Positions 1 through 5,555 of a stretch of 5,890 nt of DNA are shown here, piece by piece (positions within the stretch are counted from its first letter, which is position 1; each line of letters begins with the position of its first letter). The notes below the pieces were generated by a model. It had not been told where the DNA came from and ran no database searches. It saw only the letters and a program-made list of their open reading frames with translations. Origin of the DNA: JBBPYC01 sp038200275 (GTDB lineage: Bacteria; Pseudomonadota; Gammaproteobacteria; Burkholderiales; Burkholderiaceae_C). A program made the translations under genes and the position numbers. The stretch is from assembly GCA_038200275.1 (NCBI GenBank), contig JBBPYC010000030.1, forward strand, positions 1-5,890, read 5' to 3'.

Positions 1-2
1 AT

Positions 3-107
3 GCCGGATACAAGACGGCCGCCGACGCTGCCAGGCTCTTCAGCGTTCACCCCTCAACCGTCGCACGGCTGCTGGCCAGACGCGCCGTCGCGCTTCGCCG
101 GCCTTAA
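3..107 (+). CDS. tnpR: Serine resolvase/invertase, C-terminal end (partial)
   Basis: The frame beginning at base 3 reads 34 residues and stops at TAA 105-107. The peptide includes YKTAADAARLFSVHPSTVAR, the small helix-turn-helix DNA-binding domain that ends resolvases and DNA invertases of the Tn3 and Pin families. The catalytic serine domain lies outside the window. In Tn3 elements this enzyme resolves the cointegrate at the res site after replicative transposition. The stop codon lies inside the transposon terminal repeat, so the gene is the last one in the element and reads outward. The tnpR name rests on that position; a more distant Pin-like recombinase is possible. Confidence 0.75.
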   Translation, partial: AGYKTAADAARLFSVHPSTVARLLARRAVALRRP

Positions 108-140
108 CGTGCTTTAAATTCCGTTTTCTGAGGGGACCCC
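103..140 (-). repeat. 38-bp Tn3-family terminal inverted repeat
   Basis: Read on the minus strand from base 140 inward, it starts GGGGTCCCCTCAGAAAACGG and ends AAAGCACGTTAAG at base 103. It is exactly 38 bp, begins with GGGG and ends ACGTTAAG, the hallmarks of Tn3-family ends. The central CTCAGAAAACGGAA and AAAGCACG blocks resemble Tn21-type repeats as I recall them. The outer boundary is base 140. The transposase binds this repeat and cuts at its outer end. The partner repeat is outside the window. Confidence 0.9.
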
Positions 141-462
141 AAGACGGGGGTTGCCATTGGGCGACGGTCAGGTACACCGCGTCTTCGGCGAACTGCGCCG
201 GCAGCTGGGCTGGCGCAATCGCGGAACTCACCATGCCCCGCGCATCCACGATCTTCGGCACACGTTCATTGTGAGACGCATCGTGCAGTGGCAGGCGCAA
301 GGCGTGGACATCGATCAGGCCATGCTGTCTCTGTCGACCTACGTCGGGCATGCGATGGTGACCAACACCTACTGGTACCTCTCGGCCGTGCCGGAGTTGA
401 TGGCGCTGGCCGCCGGCCGCTTCGAGTCGTTCATGTCGCTGGCGGAGGTCGAAGATGCGTAA
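141..462 (+). pseudogene. ritB: Tyrosine recombinase (RitB-like), 3' part, cut by a Tn3-family insertion
   Basis: The open frame runs from the transposon junction to TAA 460-462. A TTG at 151 could start a 103-residue product, but nothing suggests that it is used. Counting from that TTG, the fragment keeps the C-terminal catalytic motifs of the tyrosine recombinase family: HDLRH (His33, Arg36), then GHAMVTNTYWY with GH at 66-67 and the probable nucleophile Tyr76. The N-terminal core-binding domain and the box I arginine are missing, so it cannot be a working recombinase. It overlaps the next recombinase by 8 bp, which implies coupled translation in the intact element. It is called RitB because it precedes a complete recombinase in an overlapping pair. 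Confidence 0.75.
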
Positions 463-1468
463 GGCCACCGCACCGAGGCCTGCATCGTTCGCTGCGCTGG
501 TCCAGCAGTTCTTCACCGAGTACCTGGTCGCCCAACGTGCGCTCAGCCCACGCACGGTGGCCTGTTACCGCGATGCGCTCATGCTGTTCCTGGACTTCGC
601 CAGTCCCAAGCTGGGCAAGGCCCCCACGGCGATGCGACTTGCCGACATCCGTCCCGAGCTGATCCTGGGCTTCCTCGATCACCTGGAGCATGAGCGCAAG
701 AACGCGGTTCGCAGCCGCAACTTGAGGCTCACCGCGTTGCGCGCGTTCCTGAAGTTCGCCGCCCGCCGTGACGTGGCCTCGCTGCACGACATCGAGCGGG
801 CGCTGGCGGTGCCGATGAAGCGCTTCGAACGGCCAATGCTGGGCTTCCTCAGCCGAGCCGAGATGATGGCGGTGCTCGGGCAGCCCGGCACGACTTGGTC
901 CTCGCAGCGCGACCACCTGCTGCTGGCCATGCTCTACAACACGGGCGCGCGCGTCTCCGAGATCATCGGCGTGCGCGTGGTCGATGTCGTCCTGGATGGT
1001 GGCGCCTGTGTGCACCTGCACGGCAAGGGGCGCAAGCTGCGATCTATACCGCTGTGGGGCACTACGGCCGTGGAAGTCCGGGCCTGGTTGCGGCTGAACC
1101 CGACGCTACGCGGCGAGGCCGCGTTGCTGCCCAACCGTGATGGTCAGGCGATGCACAGATCCAACGTCGCCCAACGCCTGGAACTGGCTGTGACACGGGC
1201 AGCCGCAGAGGAGCCCGGCCTCCTCAAGAAGCACGTCTCACCCCACACTCTGCGACATACGAGCGCCATGCATCTGTTGCAGTCGGGCGTGCCGTTTAAC
1301 GTGATCGCGCTGTGGCTCGGCCACGAGAGCACGACGACCACCCATCGCTATGTCGAGGCCGACCTTGCAATGAAGGAGAAGGCGCTCGCGCGGCTGGATG
1401 CGCCCGATACCAAGATGCGTAGATACCGGGCACCAGACTCGCTCATGCGATTCCTGCAGACGCTGTAA
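455..1468 (+). CDS. ritC: Tyrosine recombinase, complete (RitC-like)
   Basis: This 337-residue protein is an intact phage integrase/Xer-type recombinase that cuts and rejoins DNA through a covalent phosphotyrosine intermediate. Residues about 10-120 form the SAM-like core-binding domain. The catalytic domain follows with all expected residues: box I Arg166 in NTGARVSEI, the beta-hairpin lysine in HGKGRK (Lys191 or Lys194), His264 and Arg267 in HTLRHT, His290 in LGH, and nucleophile Tyr299 in THRYVE. The start ATG at 455 sits 6 bases after GGAGG (444-448), inside the end of the upstream recombinase, so translation is probably coupled. Length and position fit the third gene of a RIT element. 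In such elements the recombinases are thought to act together, so this one may be inactive for transposition now that its partner is broken. Confidence 0.9.
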   Translation: MRKATAPRPASFAALVQQFFTEYLVAQRALSPRTVACYRDALMLFLDFASPKLGKAPTAMRLADIRPELILGFLDHLEHERKNAVRSRNLRLTALRAFLKFAARRDVASLHDIERALAVPMKRFERPMLGFLSRAEMMAVLGQPGTTWSSQRDHLLLAMLYNTGARVSEIIGVRVVDVVLDGGACVHLHGKGRKLRSIPLWGTTAVEVRAWLRLNPTLRGEAALLPNRDGQAMHRSNVAQRLELAVTRAAAEEPGLLKKHVSPHTLRHTSAMHLLQSGVPFNVIALWLGHESTTTTHRYVEADLAMKEKALARLDAPDTKMRRYRAPDSLMRFLQTL

Positions 1469-1549
1469 CTATGCGCAGACTTCGCCGGCCCCGACAGATC
1501 ACCGCCATAGGGGCCGGTGCCACCCGCATCTGACCACCTGCGCATAGTT
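1467..1549. repeat. Nested inverted repeats just after the recombinase stop
   Basis: Outer arms AACTATGCGCAG (1467-1478) and CTGCGCATAGTT (1538-1549) are perfect 12-bp reverse complements; the first starts inside the ritC stop codon. Between them lies a second perfect pair, CCGGCCCC (1485-1492) and GGGGCCGG (1510-1517). They could be recombinase-binding sites of the RIT end, or fold in RNA and stop ritC transcription, although no T tract follows. Confidence 0.65.
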
Positions 1550-1564
1550 GCGACCTGGACATAG

Positions 1565-1596
1565 GGGTCGCTATGCAGAGCTCCGCATAGCGACCC
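1565..1596. repeat. 32-bp palindrome, candidate tyrosine recombinase crossover site
   Basis: GGGTCGCTATGC (1565-1576) and GCATAGCGACCC (1585-1596) are perfect 12-bp inverted arms around an 8-base centre, AGAGCTCC. Two inverted arms of about 11-13 bp around a 6-8 bp centre is the standard core-site layout for tyrosine recombinases such as XerC/XerD. The location about 100 bp past ritC suggests the RIT right end. It could alternatively act as a transcription terminator, but no T run follows. Confidence 0.6.
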
Positions 1597-1619
1597 AAAG
1601 CCATGGCTGACGGTCAGCT

Positions 1620-1656
1620 TCCTGGCTCGGCCGTGTACTCACCCTCTCGGCCAGGA
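1620..1656. repeat. Weak inverted repeat between the RIT element and the citrate synthase gene
   Basis: TCCTGGC (1620-1626) pairs with GCCAGGA (1650-1656) across a 23-base loop. It lies just past the stop of the minus-strand citrate synthase gene, where a terminator would be expected, but the long loop and absence of a T tract make that doubtful. Two small palindromes precede it: AGCCATGGCT (1599-1608) and GCTGAC-G-GTCAGC (1606-1618). I see no gene between 1469 and 1699. Confidence 0.25.
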
Positions 1657-1699
1657 GCGGGTATTCGCGACTAGCAGCTTTGCGCATGTCCGTCTCCGG

Positions 1700-2893
1700 T
1701 CAGCGATCACTCTGCCGATTTGCAGGGGCGGCGCCACTGCCCACCGGGGGGCCTGTGTAGCGAGCACGGGGCCGGATCCGCACCTTGGAAGCCTGCTGTT
1801 CCAGCGCATGAGCGACCCATCCGACCGAGCGCGAGAGCGTGAACAGCGTGAGCAGCGCATCTTGCGGCAGCGACAGCGTGCTCGAGAGCGCCGCCATCGC
1901 AAAGTCCACGTTCGGCGGCTCGCCGAACAGCCGCTCTGCCGCGGCGCGCAAGTCGGCCATCGCCGGCGGCAGTGGGAAACATGCCAGCAGGGCAGCGCAA
2001 CGCGCGTCGCCTGCCGGATAGAGACGGTGACCGAAACCCGCCATTAGGGAGGACCGCCCCTGCACCAGCCATTCGTCCAAGGCCGCCTCAGCGCCGCGGA
2101 CCATCGCATCGTTCACCAGTGCAAGAACCACGGCGACTGCGCCACCGTGGAGCGGGCCCGCCAGCGTCGCTAGCCCGCTCAGCACGCAGGCCGCCATGGA
2201 CGCTCCGGTCGACGCGGTGATCCGGGCCGAAAAGGTGGACGCATTGAGCTCATGTTCCGCCATCAGCACCAGGGCACGACGCAGGAGATCAGCGGCCTCA
2301 GGCCGCTGCCACGCGGCCGCCAGCCGTTCGTGCAGCAGCATGTCAACCGTGGGACCGGGGCCAAGCATGGCGTCCGCGAGGCTTCCGATGACATCGGCCG
2401 CTTCCGACTGCACCTCGGCCAAAGGTCGACCATGCGCAGGCGGGTCCGTTGCAGCGCGCTCAGCCAGAATCCACATCGCATTCCGCAGGGGCGTCGTGCG
2501 GTGCTGGTTTGCTGGTACCGCCGCTGCGAACTTCGGGGGCGCGCATTGCCACAGCAGGCCCGCGACGGCTTCCAAGCTCGCACTGCTGGCAAGCGCACAT
2601 GCATCCTGACCGCGGTACCACAGCCGTCCGTCTGCCACCGTAGAGATCGCGGAAGGCATAACGGGATCTCCCCACCGAATCACCTCGCCGGCCACGGCCC
2701 GGTTGCTGCGGCGCCCATGCGAGCGACCTGCAAGGCGTTCCACATCATCGCGGTGATACATGCTGCGTCGCGAATCCGCGGGATCGGGCCGCGCCCGGAT
2801 ACGACCGCGACTGACGCTGGCATAGAGCGTTTGCGGGCGCACGTCCAGCAACTGCATGGCCTGCGGGGCCGAGAGCCAAAGAGGCAGCTTCAT
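1700..2893 (-). CDS. Citrate synthase family protein with N-terminal helix-turn-helix
   Basis: This 397-residue cytoplasmic protein has two parts. Residues about 4-54 form a MerR/excisionase-like helix-turn-helix (LSAPQAMQLLDVRPQTLYAS, then RSMYHRDDVERL). Residues about 70-385 form a citrate synthase fold that joins acetyl-CoA or another acyl-CoA to oxaloacetate. The catalytic set is present: HELNASTF (His214), GPLHGGA (His249), GFGHRLYP (His289) and NVDFAMAAL (Asp330), so it is probably active. Whether the product is citrate or 2-methylcitrate cannot be told from this sequence. The start chosen is ATG 2891-2893, directly before the HTH. An in-frame ATG 23 codons upstream (2960-2962) would add a hydrophobic stretch not expected in the family. 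No clear ribosome binding site precedes 2893; a dyad occupies that position. The gene is divergent from the cupin gene. Confidence 0.85.
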   Translation of the reverse strand: MKLPLWLSAPQAMQLLDVRPQTLYASVSRGRIRARPDPADSRRSMYHRDDVERLAGRSHGRRSNRAVAGEVIRWGDPVMPSAISTVADGRLWYRGQDACALASSASLEAVAGLLWQCAPPKFAAAVPANQHRTTPLRNAMWILAERAATDPPAHGRPLAEVQSEAADVIGSLADAMLGPGPTVDMLLHERLAAAWQRPEAADLLRRALVLMAEHELNASTFSARITASTGASMAACVLSGLATLAGPLHGGAVAVVLALVNDAMVRGAEAALDEWLVQGRSSLMAGFGHRLYPAGDARCAALLACFPLPPAMADLRAAAERLFGEPPNVDFAMAALSSTLSLPQDALLTLFTLSRSVGWVAHALEQQASKVRIRPRARYTGPPVGSGAAPANRQSDR

Positions 2894-2894
2894 A

Positions 2895-2927
2895 TTGATC
2901 GGTGGGATCAAGATTGACAACCAATCT
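2895..2927. promoter_or_regulatory. Two adjacent 17-bp dyads, candidate operators
   Basis: TTGATC-GGTGG-GATCAA (2895-2911) and AGATTG-ACAAC-CAATCT (2911-2927) are both perfect 6-bp inverted arms with 5-base centres, sharing one base. Their centres are 16 bp apart. The first begins one base upstream of the citrate synthase start codon and covers its ribosome-binding position. The second overlaps the putative -35 box of the cupin promoter. A protein bound here could control both divergent genes; the HTH-citrate synthase itself is an obvious candidate, but this is inference. Confidence 0.45.
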
Positions 2928-2941
2928 AGCACGACCAGAAT
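2914..2941 (+). promoter_or_regulatory. Candidate sigma-70-type promoter for the cupin gene
   Basis: A perfect TTGACA (2914-2919) is followed after 16 bases by CAGAAT (2936-2941), which matches four of six -10 consensus positions. Transcription would start near 2948, leaving a leader of about 50 bases before the ATG at 2998. The -35 box lies within the second dyad, so occupancy of that dyad would be expected to affect this promoter. Confidence 0.45.
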
Positions 2942-2997
2942 GAGTTCCAGCGCCGACCCCATGGTCGCTGCACGAGACGCACAGTGAGGACCAGCAC

Positions 2998-3417
2998 ATG
3001 GAGCTCATCCGCAGAGCCAGCATCCGGACCCTTTCAAACTCCGGCATTGCCTCCGAGCAATTGCTGAGTCCTGAGTGCTCTGCATCCGAACGATTGACCA
3101 TCACCCGCGTGACGGTCCCCGCCGGCGCCACCAGCCCCCGCCACCGGCACTTGAGCTCCGAACAGGTGTGGGTGGCGCTGCACGGCGCAGGCACCTTGCT
3201 ACTCGAAGAGGACGGCACCGAACTGCTGCAGGCCGGCGACGTCGTCCGCTTCGCAGAGGGCGAGGTCCATGGTGTCGTGAACGGCGCTGAAGCGGCGTTC
3301 GTGTATTTGTCGGTCACATCGCCAGCCATCAATTTCCGCAGCGCTTACGCGAAGGAATGGGGCGTCTTGCCAGTCCACGCCGAACCGACAGAGGTGGAGC
3401 CGGGAACTCGATCATGA
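2998..3417 (+). CDS. Small cupin-domain protein
   Basis: This 139-residue protein has a single conserved beta-barrel cupin domain. Motif 1 is PAGATSPRHRHLSSE, giving likely metal ligands His49, His51 and Glu55. Motif 2 is GDVVRFAEGEVHGVVN, with ligand His91 and the usual Asn95; the normal proline before the second glycine is replaced by alanine (Ala87). No signal peptide or membrane segment is seen, so it is probably cytoplasmic. The ATG is preceded by GTGAGGA (2984-2990), a good ribosome binding site seven bases away. Small cupins of this kind range from dioxygenases and isomerases to sugar or ligand sensors, and the sequence does not say which. It lies upstream of the amidohydrolase in the same direction, so the two may share a transcript despite a 182-base gap. 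Confidence 0.8.
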   Translation: MELIRRASIRTLSNSGIASEQLLSPECSASERLTITRVTVPAGATSPRHRHLSSEQVWVALHGAGTLLLEEDGTELLQAGDVVRFAEGEVHGVVNGAEAAFVYLSVTSPAINFRSAYAKEWGVLPVHAEPTEVEPGTRS

Positions 3418-3599
3418 TCACACAGCGGCAAGGCCATTCATCCGACTCCAGTCTCGGCAGGGGCGCTCCGGCATCGGCGAGGGTGACCATTTTTCGGGCG
3501 TTTTCGGCGGCTTTCGGCAAACGATCGGGACTTGGATGCAACCCTTGCCGATGCTGGTGGCTTATCCCCGTTCGGTCAACGATTACCAGGAGATCCGCC

Positions 3600-5237
3600 A
3601 TGTTGGTTCGCCATCTCTTTCCCTTCGCTGCGCTGCTTGCCGCGGCGCTGTTGGGCGCGCATGCCGTCGCGGCGCCCCAACTGCTACTGCTCAACGGCGC
3701 GGTCTTCACCGCCGACCCGACCCGGCCGCAGGCCGAAGCCGTCGCTGTCGAGGACGGTCGCATCAGCGCAGTCGGCAGCAGTGACGCGCTGCGTCCCATG
3801 GCCGGACCCGGTACACGTGTCATTGACCTGCGCGGCCGGCGTGTCACGCCAGGCTTGGTCGAAGCGCATGTGCACTTGGGCTGGAACTTGCCTTCGCCGC
3901 CGTTGTCGCTGCCAGGCCCTCCCTTCCCCGGGCCGTCGGCCGCGCAGGTGCTGGCCGCGGTCGAGGCGGCGGCCAAAGCTGACCCGCAGGGCTGGGTCAG
4001 CGCCTGGATCGGTCCGCGCGTAGCAAACGATCCTCGCAACTGGCGCGCGGCGCTCGACGCTGTCTCGCCGGACACGCCAGTGCTGCTGCGCGCCTTTTGG
4101 GGTCATGGCACCATTGTCAACAGCGCGGCGCTGAAGCGCCTGGCGATTACCGAAGACGTGCCGGACCCCCTGGGCGGCTGGTGGGGCCGTGATGCCGACG
4201 GCCGGCTCGATGGTCGTGCCTACGAAACGGCCGAAAATCTGGAGCAGCGGGCGGCACCGCCCGACCCGGCCGCGCTGACGCTCGAGTTCCGCGAAGCCGG
4301 CCAACGCTATGCACGCTGGGGCGTCACCAGCATCCACTTGATGAACAGCGGCCTCTCGCTTCAGACCGCGCTGCAGGCCCTGGCGGCGGCCGGCACGCCA
4401 CAGAAATGGACGATCTACAGCTGGGCGGGTCCTGTGTCGCGCATTGCCGACGCCTGGGCCACGTTGGACAATGCACCTCGCACGCTGCCGCCGCGCGTGC
4501 GCATCGAGGGGCCGAAATGGCTGCTGGACGGCACCGGCATAGAGCAGAACGCGCTGAAGCGCACGCCCTACGCCGGCCGCGGCGACTGGCGCGGGCGTGC
4601 CAACTACAGTGAGGCCCAGTTGCGTGAGATCCTGCAGATTGCGCTGCAGCGGCCCCAGCAATTGGCCTTGCACACGGTCGGGGACGCCCAGACCGACGCG
4701 CTGTTTGCGCTGATGGAATCGCTGGCTCCGGCCTCGGTTTGGCGCGATAAGCGCGTGCGCATCGAGCACGGTGATGGCATCCGCCCCGACACGCTGGCGC
4801 GGGCCGCGCGCCTGGGTGTGGTCGTGATCCAGAACCCGACGCACTTTCCACCATCGCCCGCGCCGGCGCAGTCGCTGCTGGCGAGCTTGCGCGGCGCCGG
4901 CGTGCCACTGGCGCTGGGCTCGGACGGCGGCGTCGACGAAGCCAACCCTTATCTCAACCTGATGCTCGCAACCAGCTACGCGGCCAGGCCCGATGAGGCA
5001 TTGACCCGTGCGCAAGCGCTCACCGCTTACACAGCAGGGGGCGCCTTCGCCGCGCGCGACGAGGCACGCCAGGGCCGCATCGCGCCCGGCATGGCGGCCG
5101 ACATCGCGGTGCTGTCACAGGATGTTCTGACGATCCCGGCCGCTGCACTCCCGGCGACGCGTAGCCTGCTGACGTTGGTGAACGGTGAGATCGTCTACGA
5201 GGAGCGCGGTGCGCTGCCGAATGCGGCGACACCATGA
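3600..5237 (+). CDS. Exported amidohydrolase (YtcJ / amidohydrolase family 3)
   Basis: This 545-residue metal-dependent hydrolase is probably periplasmic. Residues 1-24 form a signal peptide (MLVRHLFPFAALLAAALLG, then AHAVA before APQ) with likely cleavage after Ala24 and no lipobox cysteine. The mature protein shows the YtcJ-like order: small beta domain (LLLLNGAVFTADP), PGLVEAHVHL with metal ligands His90 and His92, WGHGT (His169), GPKWLLDGTG with Lys306 as the candidate metal-bridging lysine, LHTVGDA (His358), RIEHGDG (His390), SDGG (Asp442), and a C-terminal return to the beta domain (GRIAPGMAADIAVL). Family members hydrolyse C-N bonds in amides, cyclic amides or related compounds; the substrate here is unknown. 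ATG 3600 is chosen for its signal peptide and the AGGAG at 3588-3592. The frame is open further upstream, including an ATG at 3414 overlapping the cupin stop, but that N-terminal extension is not like the family. Confidence 0.88.
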   Translation: MLVRHLFPFAALLAAALLGAHAVAAPQLLLLNGAVFTADPTRPQAEAVAVEDGRISAVGSSDALRPMAGPGTRVIDLRGRRVTPGLVEAHVHLGWNLPSPPLSLPGPPFPGPSAAQVLAAVEAAAKADPQGWVSAWIGPRVANDPRNWRAALDAVSPDTPVLLRAFWGHGTIVNSAALKRLAITEDVPDPLGGWWGRDADGRLDGRAYETAENLEQRAAPPDPAALTLEFREAGQRYARWGVTSIHLMNSGLSLQTALQALAAAGTPQKWTIYSWAGPVSRIADAWATLDNAPRTLPPRVRIEGPKWLLDGTGIEQNALKRTPYAGRGDWRGRANYSEAQLREILQIALQRPQQLALHTVGDAQTDALFALMESLAPASVWRDKRVRIEHGDGIRPDTLARAARLGVVVIQNPTHFPPSPAPAQSLLASLRGAGVPLALGSDGGVDEANPYLNLMLATSYAARPDEALTRAQALTAYTAGGAFAARDEARQGRIAPGMAADIAVLSQDVLTIPAAALPATRSLLTLVNGEIVYEERGALPNAATP

Positions 5238-5293
5238 GTTCGCCTTTGCGGGCGGCCGCGACTGCAGGTGTGCTGCACGCAGGCGGCGCATAG
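5234..5293 (+). other. 19-codon ORF overlapping the amidohydrolase stop, possible gene remnant
   Basis: An ATGA overlap links this short frame to the amidohydrolase stop, as between translationally coupled operon genes. It encodes MSSPLRAAATAGVLHAGGA and ends at TAG 5291-5293. It may be the surviving start of a downstream gene lost to rearrangement, or chance. No family can be named. Confidence 0.2.
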
Positions 5294-5307
5294 GAAATTC
5301 ATGCGCC
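5285..5307. terminator. Short hairpin after the amidohydrolase, possible terminator
   Basis: GGCGCAT (5285-5291) and ATGCGCC (5301-5307) are perfect 7-bp inverted arms around a 9-base loop, about 50 bases past the amidohydrolase stop. No T tract follows, so intrinsic termination is only a possibility. Confidence 0.2.
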
Positions 5308-5555
5308 CTGCATTGAGCTGCGCATGAAACCGCGCCAAGATGTGTCGAGAGCACTAGGAAGTGCCCTGATGTCGGCGCGTCTTGCACCGCACTGGCCCGC
5401 GCTACTGCCGGCAGGCTTCCTCGAACGAGATCGCGGCTCCGAACTCAGCGGTCACCCTGATGTCGTGAGTGTTGGCGCCGACACTGAACCGAGCCATACA
5501 GCCGACGATCCGGTAAGCCATGTCGATCGGTTGAAACGTCAACGATGGTGCAAAA
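5308..5555. other. Apparent non-coding or decayed stretch
   Basis: I see no convincing gene between the amidohydrolase and the hydrolase fragment. A plus-strand frame (5324-5668) lies opposite the hydrolase fragment and looks unlike a folded protein. A minus-strand frame with ATG at 5521 and TAG at 5402-5404 would give 39 residues (MAYRIVGCMARF, later HDIRVTAEFGAAISFEEAC). It has protein-like composition and GC-rich third positions but no clear ribosome binding site and no recognised family. A near-palindrome centred on GGCGCC sits at 5468-5485. The stretch is best read as relic sequence left by rearrangement. Confidence 0.35.

Larger units (their letters stand above)
1..140 (+). mobile_element. 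Right end of a Tn3-family transposon
   Basis: This is the terminal 140 bases of a replicative Tn3-family transposon whose body lies to the left of the window. Two independent signs support it: the C-terminus of a serine resolvase (to 107) and a 38-bp sequence at 103-140 that matches the family terminal repeat in length and at its conserved ends. The recombinase reading frame picks up right after base 140, so the element ends exactly there. Tn3-family elements make 5-bp target duplications, so bases 141-145 (AAGAC) should reappear beyond the left end. Transposase and any cargo genes are not visible. Confidence 0.85.
141..1596 (+). mobile_element. Recombinase-in-trio (RIT) element, right part, interrupted
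   Basis: Two consecutive, overlapping tyrosine recombinase genes in the same direction, followed by clustered inverted repeats, fit the right two-thirds of a RIT element. Such elements carry three different tyrosine recombinases in a row and are common in beta- and alphaproteobacteria. The second gene is cut by the Tn3-family transposon, so the first gene and the start of the second would lie beyond that transposon. The right boundary is not certain; I place it at the end of the strong palindrome (1596), but it could fall inside or somewhat beyond it. The trio assignment is inference, since only two recombinases are visible. Confidence 0.65.

Noticed and set aside
40..555. Minus-strand open frame across the transposon end and recombinase fragment
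   Set aside because: It spans the Tn3 repeat and both recombinase frames, so it is chance coding capacity across a junction.
431..1021. Minus-strand 196-codon frame opposite ritC
   Set aside because: It is opposite an intact recombinase with every catalytic residue; the translation is histidine- and glutamine-rich shadow sequence.
1467..1596. Repeats considered as a CRISPR array
   Set aside because: The repeats are short, inverted and unevenly spaced, with no direct repeats of CRISPR length and no cas genes nearby.
2252..2917. Plus-strand open frame of 221 codons within the citrate synthase region
   Set aside because: It lies entirely opposite the citrate synthase gene, which has all catalytic motifs; its own translation shows no family pattern.
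2894..2962. N-terminal extension of the citrate synthase to ATG 2960-2962
   Set aside because: It would add a hydrophobic segment ahead of a DNA-binding domain, lacks a ribosome binding site and covers the divergent dyads and promoter.
3684..5015. Long minus-strand open frame (443 codons) opposite the amidohydrolase
   Set aside because: It is a mirror of a strongly supported gene in GC-rich DNA, with arginine- and glutamine-rich low-complexity protein and no recognised motif.
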